From positions 1 through 15,817 of the forward strand of contig URKH01000049.1 in the NCBI GenBank assembly GCA_900548255.1: 15,817 nt of DNA, given 5' to 3'. How positions within the stretch are numbered: the stretch's first letter is position 1; each line of letters begins with the position of its first letter. Positions 8,598-15,591 of this stretch are shown in pieces. This DNA is from an uncultured Collinsella sp. (GTDB lineage: Bacteria > Actinomycetota > Coriobacteriia > Coriobacteriales > Coriobacteriaceae). The notes under the pieces are model-generated. The model was not told where the DNA came from and did no database searches. It saw nothing but the letters and a program-made list of their open reading frames with translations. The position numbers and the translations under genes are program-made.

Positions 8598-8634
8598 TAA
8601 CGAATTACCTTACCTTTAAGGCGCGAACGGAAGA

Positions 8635-9438
8635 CTACTCCTCCTCCGCGACCTCCTCTGCCTCGGAGACATACACGGCGGTAAGGACCGTGAAGACGTA
8701 AGCCTGGATGGCGCCGACCACAAGCTCGATCGCATAGATCAGGATGAGGATGGCAAGCCAGGCCAGCGAAGGCAGGGCGCCAACGGCGTGGGCCGCGGAA
8801 ACCTGCTGAAGCAGCGGCTGCATGAACATGCTCGCCATGATGGCGAACGAGCCCATGACCACGTGTCCTGCGAACATGTTGCAGAACAGACGGACGGCGA
8901 GCGTGATGAGGCGCAGGAAGGTCGAGAAAAGCTCGACGACCCACACGAGCACGTTCATCGGGAAGCTCACGCCCTGCGGGGCGAGGCTCTTGATGTAGCC
9001 GATCACGCCGTGAGCCTTGCATCCGTAGTAGATGAAGTACACGAAGGCGAAAATGGCGAGTGCGGCGGTGGAGCCGATTGCGCCGGTGCCGGGCTTCATT
9101 CCCGGAATCAGGCCGATCATGTTATTGATCAGGATGAACAGGAAAAGCGAGCACAGGAACGGGAAGTGCTTCTTCCAGTTCTCACCCACGACACCCTTGC
9201 CGATATCGTTCTCGACGTACTCGATGATGTACTCGAAACCGTTGACGAAGAAGCCCTTGGGGACCAGGGTCTGCTTCTTCTTGAACACGGCCAGGACGAT
9301 CAGGAGCACGATCGTGGAGACGATCAGCCAAAACGAGTACTGCGTGATGCCGCAGCTCAGATCGCCCACGACAGGGGTGGAGCTGAACTCGCTGACCAGA
9401 TGATTAATCTCATCAGGCAGCTTTTCAAAAATTTCCAC
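8635..9438 (-). CDS. atpB: F1Fo ATP synthase a subunit
   Basis: Subunit a is the stator half of the proton channel in the membrane. The 267-residue protein has at least five hydrophobic segments (about 33-51, 92-112, 122-139, 162-185, 223-255). It contains the essential arginine in LAVRLFCNMFAGH (R183, matching E. coli R210). The later helix AIQAYVFTVLTAVY is also typical. The C-terminus is acidic (SEAEEVAEEE). The start is a GTG at 9438 with AAAGG upstream, and the gene begins 3 bp after the preceding small membrane protein gene. Confident by motif and operon order. Confidence 0.97.
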   Translation of the reverse strand: MEIFEKLPDEINHLVSEFSSTPVVGDLSCGITQYSFWLIVSTIVLLIVLAVFKKKQTLVPKGFFVNGFEYIIEYVENDIGKGVVGENWKKHFPFLCSLFLFILINNMIGLIPGMKPGTGAIGSTAALAIFAFVYFIYYGCKAHGVIGYIKSLAPQGVSFPMNVLVWVVELFSTFLRLITLAVRLFCNMFAGHVVMGSFAIMASMFMQPLLQQVSAAHAVGALPSLAWLAILILIYAIELVVGAIQAYVFTVLTAVYVSEAEEVAEEE

Positions 9439-9441
9439 GAC

Positions 9442-9753
9442 TTACCTTTCGACCTCATGAGGATCTCGCAGCGCCTTGGCGACGCGAACCGTGCAGGCGG
9501 CCATAAAGGCCACGAAGCCGATCGCCTCGCCCAGGAGGAACATACGAAATGCCTCTCCGAACAACGCAAACACAACCAAGGTAAAGACAAGCAACGCGAT
9601 CGCCGAGACCGCGAGACTCACCATGCCCCTGAGCATGTCCGCATTCTGTTTATCGTCAAGAACCGGCTTGAGCGTAAAAACAAAGGGAAGGAAGGCAATT
9701 GCGCCCGCGATGGCGCCTGCAACGATAGCGAGCAGATCGGCTATCTGAAACAC
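9442..9753 (-). CDS. AtpI-like small membrane protein, first gene of the atp operon
   Basis: AtpI-type proteins aid assembly of the c ring or Mg2+ supply for ATP synthase, and their genes often open atp operons. The 103-residue product has about three to four hydrophobic segments: residues 5-26, 42-62 and 65-90 on this numbering. Its sequence is weakly conserved, so the assignment rests mainly on size, hydrophobicity and position 3 bp before atpB. I choose the GTG at 9753 because GAGGAA lies 4 bases upstream. A TTG at 9828 would give 25 more residues, but it lies upstream of the -10 box of the candidate operon promoter. Confidence 0.72.
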   Translation of the reverse strand: MFQIADLLAIVAGAIAGAIAFLPFVFTLKPVLDDKQNADMLRGMVSLAVSAIALLVFTLVVFALFGEAFRMFLLGEAIGFVAFMAACTVRVAKALRDPHEVER

Positions 9754-9814
9754 TGGCTTCCTCGCTTTCCTTTTTAACGCCTCACAGCACAGTCCCAGCC
9801 AAACATTGGTGACT

Positions 9815-9842
9815 ATTGTACGAGCCAATCGCTAAAGTACAA
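9815..9842 (-). promoter_or_regulatory. Candidate promoter of the atp operon
   Basis: On the minus strand a TACAAT -10 box (9815-9820) lies 16 bases after TTGTAC (9837-9842), a weak -35 box. Transcription would start near 9808, giving a leader of about 55 bases to the GTG at 9753. It is the best sigma-70-like match in the gap before the operon. Confidence 0.4.
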
Positions 9843-9859
9843 CCGTAAAACAAACGGTT
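9841..9859. promoter_or_regulatory. Short inverted repeat upstream of the atp promoter
   Basis: AACCGT (9841-9846) and ACGGTT (9854-9859) are perfect inverted arms with a 7-base spacer, abutting the -35 box of the candidate atp promoter. It could be an operator or chance; no regulator is identified. Confidence 0.25.
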
Positions 9860-9956
9860 AATACGCACCTGTACGTTTTCTTAAGGCCTTCTTTATGCCG
9901 CAGGTACGGTAATACGTTTTTTCGAACCCCTCAGCGCAAAACGTCCGTTAACAGAA

Positions 9957-9991
9957 GTGCGCGTGGACGACTTTTGCTCGCCCGCGCGCAC
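9957..9991 (-). terminator. Hairpin downstream of upp
   Basis: GTGCGCG (9957-9963) pairs with CGCGCAC (9985-9991), and the stem continues inward for about seven further positions with one mismatch and one wobble, around a loop CTTTTGC. It lies about 42 bp past the upp stop. The following minus-strand bases are only mildly T-rich, so termination strength is uncertain. Confidence 0.45.
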
Positions 9992-10033
9992 CATTTCTTC
10001 GTATTTGTGACCGTAGCCGACAAGGCCCAACGA

Positions 10034-10681
10034 CTAGAGCGTACCGTAGATGCGGTCGCCGGCGTCGCCCAGGCCGGGAACGATGTAGGCGGCCTCGTTG
10101 AGATGGTCATCGATGGCGCACGTATAAATATGTACGTCGGGGTCCTTTTCGGTCAGCGACTTGAGACCCTCGGGCGCGGCGACGATGCACAGCATGCGGA
10201 TGTCCTTGACGCCACGCTCGCGCAGATAGCTGATAGCCATCTCGGCCGAGCCGCCCGTGGCGAGCATGGGGTCGACGACCAGGCAGATGCGCTGGTCGAT
10301 ATCCTTGGGCATCTTGCAGTAATACTCATGCGGCTCGTGGGTGACCTCGTCGCGCTCCATGCCGATGTGGCCCACGCGAGCAGAGGGCACCAGGTCGAGG
10401 ATACCGTCGACCATGCCAAGGCCCGCACGCAGGATAGGCACGATGGCGAGTTTCTTGCCGGCGAGCTGTTTGAACGTGGCGGCAGTGATGGGGGTCTCGA
10501 CCTCGACGTCTTCCATGGGCAGGTCGCGCATGGCCTCGTAGCCGTCAAAAAGCGCAAGCTCGCGCACGAGCTGGCGGAACTGATTGGTGCCGGTGCTCTT
10601 GTCGCGCAAGATCGACAGCTTGTGCTGGACGAGTGGGTGATCGACAAGGGTCACACGGGACGTATCGTAGGTGACGGTCAT
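10034..10681 (-). CDS. upp: Uracil phosphoribosyltransferase
   Basis: Upp makes UMP from uracil and phosphoribosyl pyrophosphate in pyrimidine salvage. The 215-residue protein has the usual length. The N-terminus HPLVQHKLSILRD (15-27), PILRAG (82-87), the PRPP loop VVDPMLATGGSA (135-146) and the uracil-binding segment YIVPGLGDAGDR (199-210) are all intact. The frame remains open 40 codons further upstream, but the ATG at 10681 matches the family N-terminus and has AAAGGGG about 9 bases before it. It lies 122 bp after glpK, with a hairpin in that gap. No uracil transporter gene is next to it. Confidence 0.97.
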   Translation of the reverse strand: MTVTYDTSRVTLVDHPLVQHKLSILRDKSTGTNQFRQLVRELALFDGYEAMRDLPMEDVEVETPITAATFKQLAGKKLAIVPILRAGLGMVDGILDLVPSARVGHIGMERDEVTHEPHEYYCKMPKDIDQRICLVVDPMLATGGSAEMAISYLRERGVKDIRMLCIVAAPEGLKSLTEKDPDVHIYTCAIDDHLNEAAYIVPGLGDAGDRIYGTL

Positions 10682-10731
10682 GGGTTGAAGCCCCTTTCGT
10701 TGCGGCCGGAAGATGGCCTTGCTGACAAGGC

Positions 10732-10761
10732 GCACGGCGACGTTGTTGCCGCGCGCCGTGC
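10732..10761 (-). promoter_or_regulatory. Hairpin in the upp leader / glpK 3' region
   Basis: GCACGGCG (10732-10739) and CGCCGTGC (10754-10761) form a perfect 8-bp stem with a 14-base loop, 42 bp past the glpK stop. No T-run follows, so it is not a clear intrinsic terminator. It could protect the glpK 3' end or belong to the upp leader. I see no PyrR-type binding loop or other recognised riboregulator. Confidence 0.35.
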
Positions 10762-10803
10762 ATAAGTTTAACGGTTTGTTGTATCGAGCGCCCCGTCGCA
10801 ACC

Positions 10804-12345
10804 CTACTGAACGGTGCTGAGCGAACGCTTGACGGCATCACGCCAACCAGCGAGGTTGCTCTCACGGCGCTCGACGGACATATGAGGATGGAAGATTTTG
10901 ACGATCTGAGCGTTTTGCTCCAGCTCCTCCAAATCCTCCCAGTAGCCGACGGCAAGGCCCGCCAAGTACGCGGCGCCGATCGCCGTGGTCTCCACCGTCT
11001 CGCACTGCAGCACGGGGATATCCAGCAGATCGGCCTGGAATTGCATGATGAACTCGTTGCGCGAGGCACCGCCATCGACGGACAGACGCTCAATCGAAAG
11101 TCCCACGTCCTGCTCCATGGCGCGCAGCACGTCATAACTCTGATAGGCCATGGACTCGCAGGCCGCACGCACAATGGTCGCGCGACTCGAGGCACCGGTC
11201 AGGCCGCACACGATACCGCGAGCATGCGGGTCCCACCAGGGAGCGCCCAGGCCTGCGAAGGCGGGGACGAAGTAGCAGCCCTCGTTGTCGTTGATCGAAG
11301 CGGCGAGTTGCGCGGACTCGCTCACGCTCGAGATGATGCCCATGTTGTTGCGCAGCCAGTTCATGGTGGAGCCTGCGGCAAAGATAGAACCCTCGAGCGC
11401 ATAGCTGATCTTGCCGTCAGCGGCGATACCGATCGTGGAGACCAGACCGTTCTTGGATTCGACGATCTCGTCGCCGGTATTCATGAGCATAAAGCAACCC
11501 GTGCCATAGGTGTTTTTGGTCTGGCCGGGACGGAAGCAGCAGTGGCCGAACAGCGACGCCTGCTGATCGCCCGCCACGCCCATGATGGGTGGCATGTTGG
11601 TCATGATGTCGCTCGCGACGCGACCGTAGTCGCCCGAACTCCAACGAACCTCGGGCATCATGGAACGCGGGACGTCGAAAAGCGCCAGCAGATCGTCGTC
11701 CCAATCGAGCGTATGGATATTAAAGAGTGCGGTGCGGCTGGCATTGGTGTAGTCGGTGGCAAAGACCTGACCGCCGGTGAGGTTGTAGATGAGCCAGGTG
11801 TCGATGGTGCCGAACATGAGGTCACCCGCCGCCGCGCTCTCACGCGCACCGTCGACGTTATCGAGAATCCACTGCACCTTGGAGGCCGAGAAATACGGGT
11901 CGAGCGTAAGCCCCGTGCGGGAGCGCACCAGCTCTTCTGCGCCCTGCTCGACCAGCTCGTCGATCAGAGGTGCGGTACGGCGGCACTGCCATACGATAGC
12001 GTTATAGATCGGCTGACCGCTCACGCGATCCCAGACCACCGTGGTCTCGCGCTGGTTGGAGATGCCGATGGCAGCAATGCGGTCGGAGTGGATACCGCTC
12101 TTAAACTGGACTTCCATCATGACGGCGATCTGGCTAGCAAGGACCGCCATGGGGTCTTGCTCCACCCAGCCGGGACGCGGGAAGCTGGTTTTGACGCTGC
12201 GACGTGCCTGCGCGACGATGCATCCGTACTCGTCGACGATGGTCGCAAGTACCGAGGTGGTGCCGCAGTCGAGCGCCATGATGTAGGAACCGCCAAAGTC
12301 AAACGAGGCATCTTCCATGCCCAGGCTGCCCAGATTCAACGACAT
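10804..12345 (-). CDS. glpK: Glycerol kinase
   Basis: GlpK phosphorylates glycerol to glycerol 3-phosphate using ATP, feeding lipid synthesis and glycolysis. The 513-residue FGGY-family protein has the phosphate loop ALDCGTTS (24-31), GISNQRE (94-100), the catalytic-aspartate segment GDQQASLFG (259-267, D260), and the adenosine-binding VDGGASRNEF region near the C-terminus. It carries about 20 extra residues before the first strand. The stretch before GDQQ has no histidine, so the PTS-dependent His phosphorylation known in Firmicutes GlpK is unlikely here. GAAAGG precedes the ATG, and the gene begins 13 bp after tsaC. No glpF or glpD is adjacent. Confidence 0.97.
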   Translation of the reverse strand: MSLNLGSLGMEDASFDFGGSYIMALDCGTTSVLATIVDEYGCIVAQARRSVKTSFPRPGWVEQDPMAVLASQIAVMMEVQFKSGIHSDRIAAIGISNQRETTVVWDRVSGQPIYNAIVWQCRRTAPLIDELVEQGAEELVRSRTGLTLDPYFSASKVQWILDNVDGARESAAAGDLMFGTIDTWLIYNLTGGQVFATDYTNASRTALFNIHTLDWDDDLLALFDVPRSMMPEVRWSSGDYGRVASDIMTNMPPIMGVAGDQQASLFGHCCFRPGQTKNTYGTGCFMLMNTGDEIVESKNGLVSTIGIAADGKISYALEGSIFAAGSTMNWLRNNMGIISSVSESAQLAASINDNEGCYFVPAFAGLGAPWWDPHARGIVCGLTGASSRATIVRAACESMAYQSYDVLRAMEQDVGLSIERLSVDGGASRNEFIMQFQADLLDIPVLQCETVETTAIGAAYLAGLAVGYWEDLEELEQNAQIVKIFHPHMSVERRESNLAGWRDAVKRSLSTVQ

Positions 12346-12358
12346 CGCTTAAACCTTT

Positions 12359-13102
12359 CTATTGCATCGGGTCGGACAGGACCCGTTCGATCTCTGATGC
12401 GGGAAGTGCGCCTTGGCGCAGGAGCTGGAGCTCGCCGTGCTGAAACGACACGATGGTCGAGGCGTCGCGACACGGGGTCTCACCGGCGTCGACGGCAACA
12501 TCGACCCCCTCCAGGATGCGACCCTCCACCGTGATAAAACTTGCCGGCGCGGGCGCGCCATGCGTGTTGGCGCTGGTGCAGGCAAGGGGGCTGCCACAGG
12601 CGCGAATGAGCGCCTGCACCACGGGCGAGGCCGAAGCGCGAAGTGCCACCGTGTCGTCGGCAGCGCGCATAAAGGTCGGCACGCAGGGGGCTGCCTTGAC
12701 CACGATAGTCAGGGCTCCCGGCCAGCATCGTCGCGCGAGTATGCGGGCATCTTCCGGGATATCCACGCCATAGCGGTCGAGTGCTTCGACGCCATCGACC
12801 AGCCAAGCGACGGTTTGCGTGAGTTCACGTTGCTTGAGAGTGAAGATACGGCGATAGCCGGTGCCGAGCGCAGGAACTGCGGCGCCATTGACGGCAGCCT
12901 GCGGATCGCGCGGCCACGATGGGAATTCGCTTGTATCTTGGGGCACGGCGTCCGAGAAGGCGTTGACTGCCACGGCGACACCGTAGACGGTCTCGGTCGG
13001 GATCAAAGCCAGGCCGCCGCGGCCGAGCACCTCGGCCGTGCGCTCGACGGCAAGCCGATGCGGCTCGCGCGTTCCCTCGTATACCCGATAGACCGTCTGC
13101 AT
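12359..13102 (-). CDS. tsaC: Threonylcarbamoyl-AMP synthase (Sua5/YrdC/TsaC family), with insert
   Basis: The family makes threonylcarbamoyl-AMP from threonine, bicarbonate and ATP for the t6A37 modification of ANN-decoding tRNAs. The 247-residue protein shows PTETVYG (35-41), FTLKQR (87-92), WPGALTIVVK (127-136), TVALRAS (151-157), CTSANTHG (175-182) and RDASTIV (212-218). Two oddities appear. Residues about 47-84 are an extra proline/alanine-rich stretch between PTETVYG and FTLKQR, where about 10 residues are usual. The KGRP-x-KPL motif is degenerate (KQRELTQTV). It could be a divergent paralogue rather than the main TsaC. Its place near prmC is common. It is probably co-transcribed with glpK. 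Confidence 0.85.
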   Translation of the reverse strand: MQTVYRVYEGTREPHRLAVERTAEVLGRGGLALIPTETVYGVAVAVNAFSDAVPQDTSEFPSWPRDPQAAVNGAAVPALGTGYRRIFTLKQRELTQTVAWLVDGVEALDRYGVDIPEDARILARRCWPGALTIVVKAAPCVPTFMRAADDTVALRASASPVVQALIRACGSPLACTSANTHGAPAPASFITVEGRILEGVDVAVDAGETPCRDASTIVSFQHGELQLLRQGALPASEIERVLSDPMQ

Positions 13103-13236
13103 GTGTATGCCAGCCCCTTACGCTCTGGTGCAAGTTTGTTTACTGTGGGGCATTCTCGCACGAAACGTTCAACCTATTTGCCCAGAGCGCATGTTGGTTT
13201 GGTGAGCGGCTCTAGTAGTCGGTGAAAGTGAGGGGG

Positions 13237-13683
13237 TTATTGGACGGCTACGAACTTCTTTGGCCTGCCGGCGTGGCGTTCTTGGGCGGCGTAGCGCTCG
13301 ATGCTGTCTATCGTTATCATCCGACGGCCGTCGACGAGTTCAACATCGAGCTTTCCGGCTTTGACCAGCGCGGTAATCCGCGGAGCGGAGACTTTGAGGT
13401 CCAGCGCTGCGTCTTTAAATGTTCGGCACGCCGCTTCCCGAGCGTCCTCGTGGTCGATTTCGACTGAAAGGGCCACGACCTCGGCCGAGCGTTCGTACCC
13501 TGCCGGAGTCAAACCGTTGTTGAGGTCGTCGGCCAAAAACGCCATCAGTGCCTCGGTAGCATGGGCAATCGCTTCTTCGCGCGTATCGCCATCGGCAAAG
13601 GCGCCGGGAATCTGCGGGAAGCTAGCGCAGTAACCGTCGTCTTCTTTTATGAGAACGCAGTCATAGGTAAATCGCTGCCTCAT
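13237..13683 (-). CDS. hicB: HicB-family antitoxin with a C-terminal excisionase-like DNA-binding domain
   Basis: HicB binds and neutralises HicA and represses its own operon. The 148-residue protein has the partial RNase H-like HicB fold at its N-terminus: YDCVLIKEDDGYCASFPQIPG (7-27), then GDTREEAIAHATEAL (32-46). The C-terminal part (about 86-135) reads as an excisionase/MerR-type helix-turn-helix: FKDAALDLKVSAPRITALVKAG, then DGRRMITIDSIERYA, then HAGRPKK. Most HicB proteins instead end in a ribbon-helix-helix or XRE-type helix-turn-helix. The ATG at 13683 has GGAGG 4 bases upstream and lies 11 bp after hicA; an upstream start at 13728 would overlap hicA and lacks this site. Confidence 0.88.
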   Translation of the reverse strand: MRQRFTYDCVLIKEDDGYCASFPQIPGAFADGDTREEAIAHATEALMAFLADDLNNGLTPAGYERSAEVVALSVEIDHEDAREAACRTFKDAALDLKVSAPRITALVKAGKLDVELVDGRRMITIDSIERYAAQERHAGRPKKFVAVQ

Positions 13684-13694
13684 TTTGCCTCCAA

Positions 13695-13880
13695 CTACCA
13701 TCCAGCTTGGCGACGAATACTTGCCCACGTGCCCTTCTTTGGTCGATCACCACCAGAGCCGTTCACGGTGACAACACGGTCACCAGAAACATACTTAGCA
13801 TGACTACCGACTTGCGCGACCTTCACGAATCCATCGTGCTTGAGTAGGGCAATGATTTCCCGAAAGGTAGGAGGTTGCAT
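13695..13880 (-). CDS. hicA: HicA-family mRNA interferase toxin
   Basis: HicA toxins cleave mRNA and block translation when free of HicB. The 61-residue protein has the double-stranded RNA-binding-like HicA fold: FREIIALLKHDGFVKVAQVGSH with the catalytic histidine H27, a strand HAKYVSGDRVVTVN, and a final helix WASIRRQAGW. RPKKGTW stands where families have P-x-x-x-x-x-G-T. AGAGGT precedes the ATG by about 7 bases. The toxin-first order is normal for hicAB. The pair lies between prmC and tsaC, which are neighbours in many genomes, so it was probably inserted there. Confidence 0.9.
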   Translation of the reverse strand: MQPPTFREIIALLKHDGFVKVAQVGSHAKYVSGDRVVTVNGSGGDRPKKGTWASIRRQAGW

Positions 13881-13904
13881 GGGCCGACCTCTTTCAGCCG
13901 TCCT

Positions 13905-13926
13905 AATTATAAACTAATTTATAATT
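13905..13926. promoter_or_regulatory. Palindromic operator of hicAB
   Basis: AATTATAAA (13905-13913) and TTTATAATT (13918-13926) are perfect 9-bp inverted arms around CTAA. The palindrome covers the -10 box of the hicA promoter, the position expected for autorepression by HicB. Binding by HicB is inferred. Confidence 0.65.
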
Positions 13927-13934
13927 TTTGCTAA
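13906..13934 (-). promoter_or_regulatory. hicAB promoter
   Basis: On the minus strand TTAGCA (13929-13934) and a perfect TATAAT (13906-13911) are separated by 17 bases. Transcription would begin near 13899, about 20 bases before the hicA ATG. The surrounding 60 bp is far more AT-rich than the neighbouring genes. Confidence 0.7.
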
Positions 13935-13948
13935 CCAGTTAATAAATA

Positions 13949-15199
13949 TTACTGGCGCTGCTTGGGCTCGGTGACGATGGCTCGGACGATGCGGGGGCGA
14001 TCGGTAAGGTCATGGACGATACGCACGTCCGAAAGGCCTGCCTGGCGACAGAGCTCGGCCGCGGCATCGAGGGTACCCTCGTAGAGCTCGCAGGCAAACA
14101 GGCCGCCGGCGCGCAGCATGTAAGGCGCCGCGTTGAGCAGGCGGCGGAAGATATCGAGGCCGTCGGCGCCGCCCTCGAGCGCCAGGTCGGGCTCAAAGTC
14201 CTTGACCTCGTGCGGCAGCGAGCGCATGACGTCGGTCGGGATGTAAGGTGGGTTGGAGACGAGCACATCAAAGGTGCCCCACTCTTCGCGGGGAATGGAA
14301 CTCACCAGGTTGGTGAGGCTAAAGGCAACCTCATCTGCCGTGAGGCCGAGGGTGTCGCGGTTTTTGGTGGCCAGATCGATGGCGCGCGACTCGATATCGG
14401 TGGCGGTGCAGGTAACGTGGCCGCGGCGCTCCCAGGCAAGGGAGAGCGAAATGCAGCCCGTGCCGCAGCCGACCTCGAGAACGCGGGCAGTGCGGGGCTC
14501 GGCTGGGGCAGGCGCAGCGGCATCCTGAGCTGAAACCGTCTCCTGGTCGGCACCCTCGATGGCGACGCCGTATTCGTCGAGCTCGGACTCGGCGGCTTCC
14601 GCGGCTTCGGCTTCTGCTGCCTGCGCGGCGGCTTCCTCGGCCTCGCGATCGGCCAGTTCCTCGGCATAGGCACGGCTGCCCAGTACGTCGCCGCCTAGCG
14701 CCGCCTCATCGGCAGCCGTCAGATTAGCGGCACGGCGCTCGGCAGTCGCCCGTTCGTCTGCCAGCGCGGCCTCGGCCTTGCGTGCCTCCTCGACCTCATC
14801 GTTCCAAGGCAGCTCAACACGCTGACGGGCAGCAGCCTCGGGGCTCAGCACCTCGGCATCCAGATAATTGAGGACTTCCTCGACGAGCATCTCGGTTTCG
14901 GGGCGCGGAATGAGCACACCGGGAGCGCACGCGACGTCAATCATGCGAAACTGCGTGCTGCCGGTGATGTACTGCAGCGGCTCGCCTTTGGCGCGACGAA
15001 CGACGGCCGCATGCATGGTCTCGAGCTGGGCCGCGTTAAGCGTCTCGTCCATACGCATATATAGGTCAATGCGCGCCAGGCCCGTGGCGGCGCACAGCAG
15101 CCACTCGGCGGAAAGACGGGGATGCTCCTCGCCGCGCTCGGCCAGGTACTCCTTGGTCCACTCGAGACAACGCTTGATGGTCCAGATCTCGTTTGCCAT
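13949..15199 (-). CDS. prmC: Peptide chain release factor N5-glutamine methyltransferase with a large internal insert
   Basis: PrmC methylates the glutamine of the GGQ motif in release factors RF1 and RF2, using S-adenosylmethionine. The 416-residue protein has the N-terminal helical domain (1-80, ending in GEPLQYITG), IPRPETE (97-103), the SAM-binding motif EVGCGTG (242-248) and the catalytic NPPY (316-319). The family is usually about 280 residues. The excess is an Ala/Glu-rich, low-complexity stretch (about 115-236) between PETE and the SAM motif, which are normally joined by a short linker. I choose the ATG at 15199: a GGGGAGGG site precedes it, and an upstream candidate at 15274 lies within the promoter. 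No prfA gene precedes it within the window. Confidence 0.93.
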   Translation of the reverse strand: MANEIWTIKRCLEWTKEYLAERGEEHPRLSAEWLLCAATGLARIDLYMRMDETLNAAQLETMHAAVVRRAKGEPLQYITGSTQFRMIDVACAPGVLIPRPETEMLVEEVLNYLDAEVLSPEAAARQRVELPWNDEVEEARKAEAALADERATAERRAANLTAADEAALGGDVLGSRAYAEELADREAEEAAAQAAEAEAAEAAESELDEYGVAIEGADQETVSAQDAAAPAPAEPRTARVLEVGCGTGCISLSLAWERRGHVTCTATDIESRAIDLATKNRDTLGLTADEVAFSLTNLVSSIPREEWGTFDVLVSNPPYIPTDVMRSLPHEVKDFEPDLALEGGADGLDIFRRLLNAAPYMLRAGGLFACELYEGTLDAAAELCRQAGLSDVRIVHDLTDRPRIVRAIVTEPKQRQ

Positions 15200-15247
15200 G
15201 GGGCCCTCCCCTCTTAAGCGCCGGGCGGCGCGCGAATGTCGGAGCAG

Positions 15248-15274
15248 ATTGTAAGCGAGGCCAGCGCTTGGCAA
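15248..15274 (-). promoter_or_regulatory. Candidate prmC promoter
   Basis: On the minus strand TTGCCA (15269-15274) and TACAAT (15248-15253) each match the sigma-70 consensus at five of six positions. The spacer is 15 bases, shorter than the ideal 17. Transcription would start near 15241, about 40 bases before the prmC start. Confidence 0.45.
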
Positions 15275-15338
15275 GGGACGATTGAAGGCGATTATCGAGA
15301 ATCAGCCCAGAATTTTGCTTGGAGCCTGCCTAGAGTGT

Positions 15339-15572
15339 TCATTCGTCGACGTCTAAATCTGCATCCGTCAAGCTTTTGGCAAGGTTGCCCCAAAACTGAC
15401 CAATATCTAACCAAGAACTTGCCAAATCACTTGACGCGCGACCCATCAAAAATCGCCCCGCGACTTCTCGGACGATTTTTGGAGCAATATTTTCAATAGC
15501 AGATGAATGCCGATAATTTCTTAAAGCAGGTAAATAGCTTAATTTCCAACAAAGCAGATTAAATAAATTCAA
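15339..15572 (-). pseudogene. AT-rich open frame, possible gene remnant
   Basis: The 15275-15591 stretch has no confident gene. The only notable frame encodes 77 residues from a TTG directly after an in-frame stop, with no ribosome-binding site. Its product is mixed in composition and ends in an acidic tail (SLTDADLDVDE). Base composition is clearly lower in GC than prmC beside it. It reads like the C-terminal end of a lost or transferred gene, but I recognise no family. It may equally be chance. Confidence 0.25.
15448..15480. terminator. Possible bidirectional hairpin in the AT-rich stretch
   Basis: AAAAATCG (15448-15455) and CGATTTTT (15473-15480) are perfect 8-bp inverted arms, with a weaker inner CCG/CGG pairing. 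A-runs and T-runs at the stem base give it the look of a bidirectional intrinsic terminator. It lies inside the doubtful 77-residue frame, which weakens one of the two calls. Confidence 0.3.
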
Positions 15573-15591
15573 TTAGTAATTTACCCAACCT

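Noticed and set aside
10882..12534. 550-codon open frame on the plus strand opposite glpK and tsaC
   Set aside because: Antisense shadow of glpK, without a ribosome-binding site or recognisable motif.
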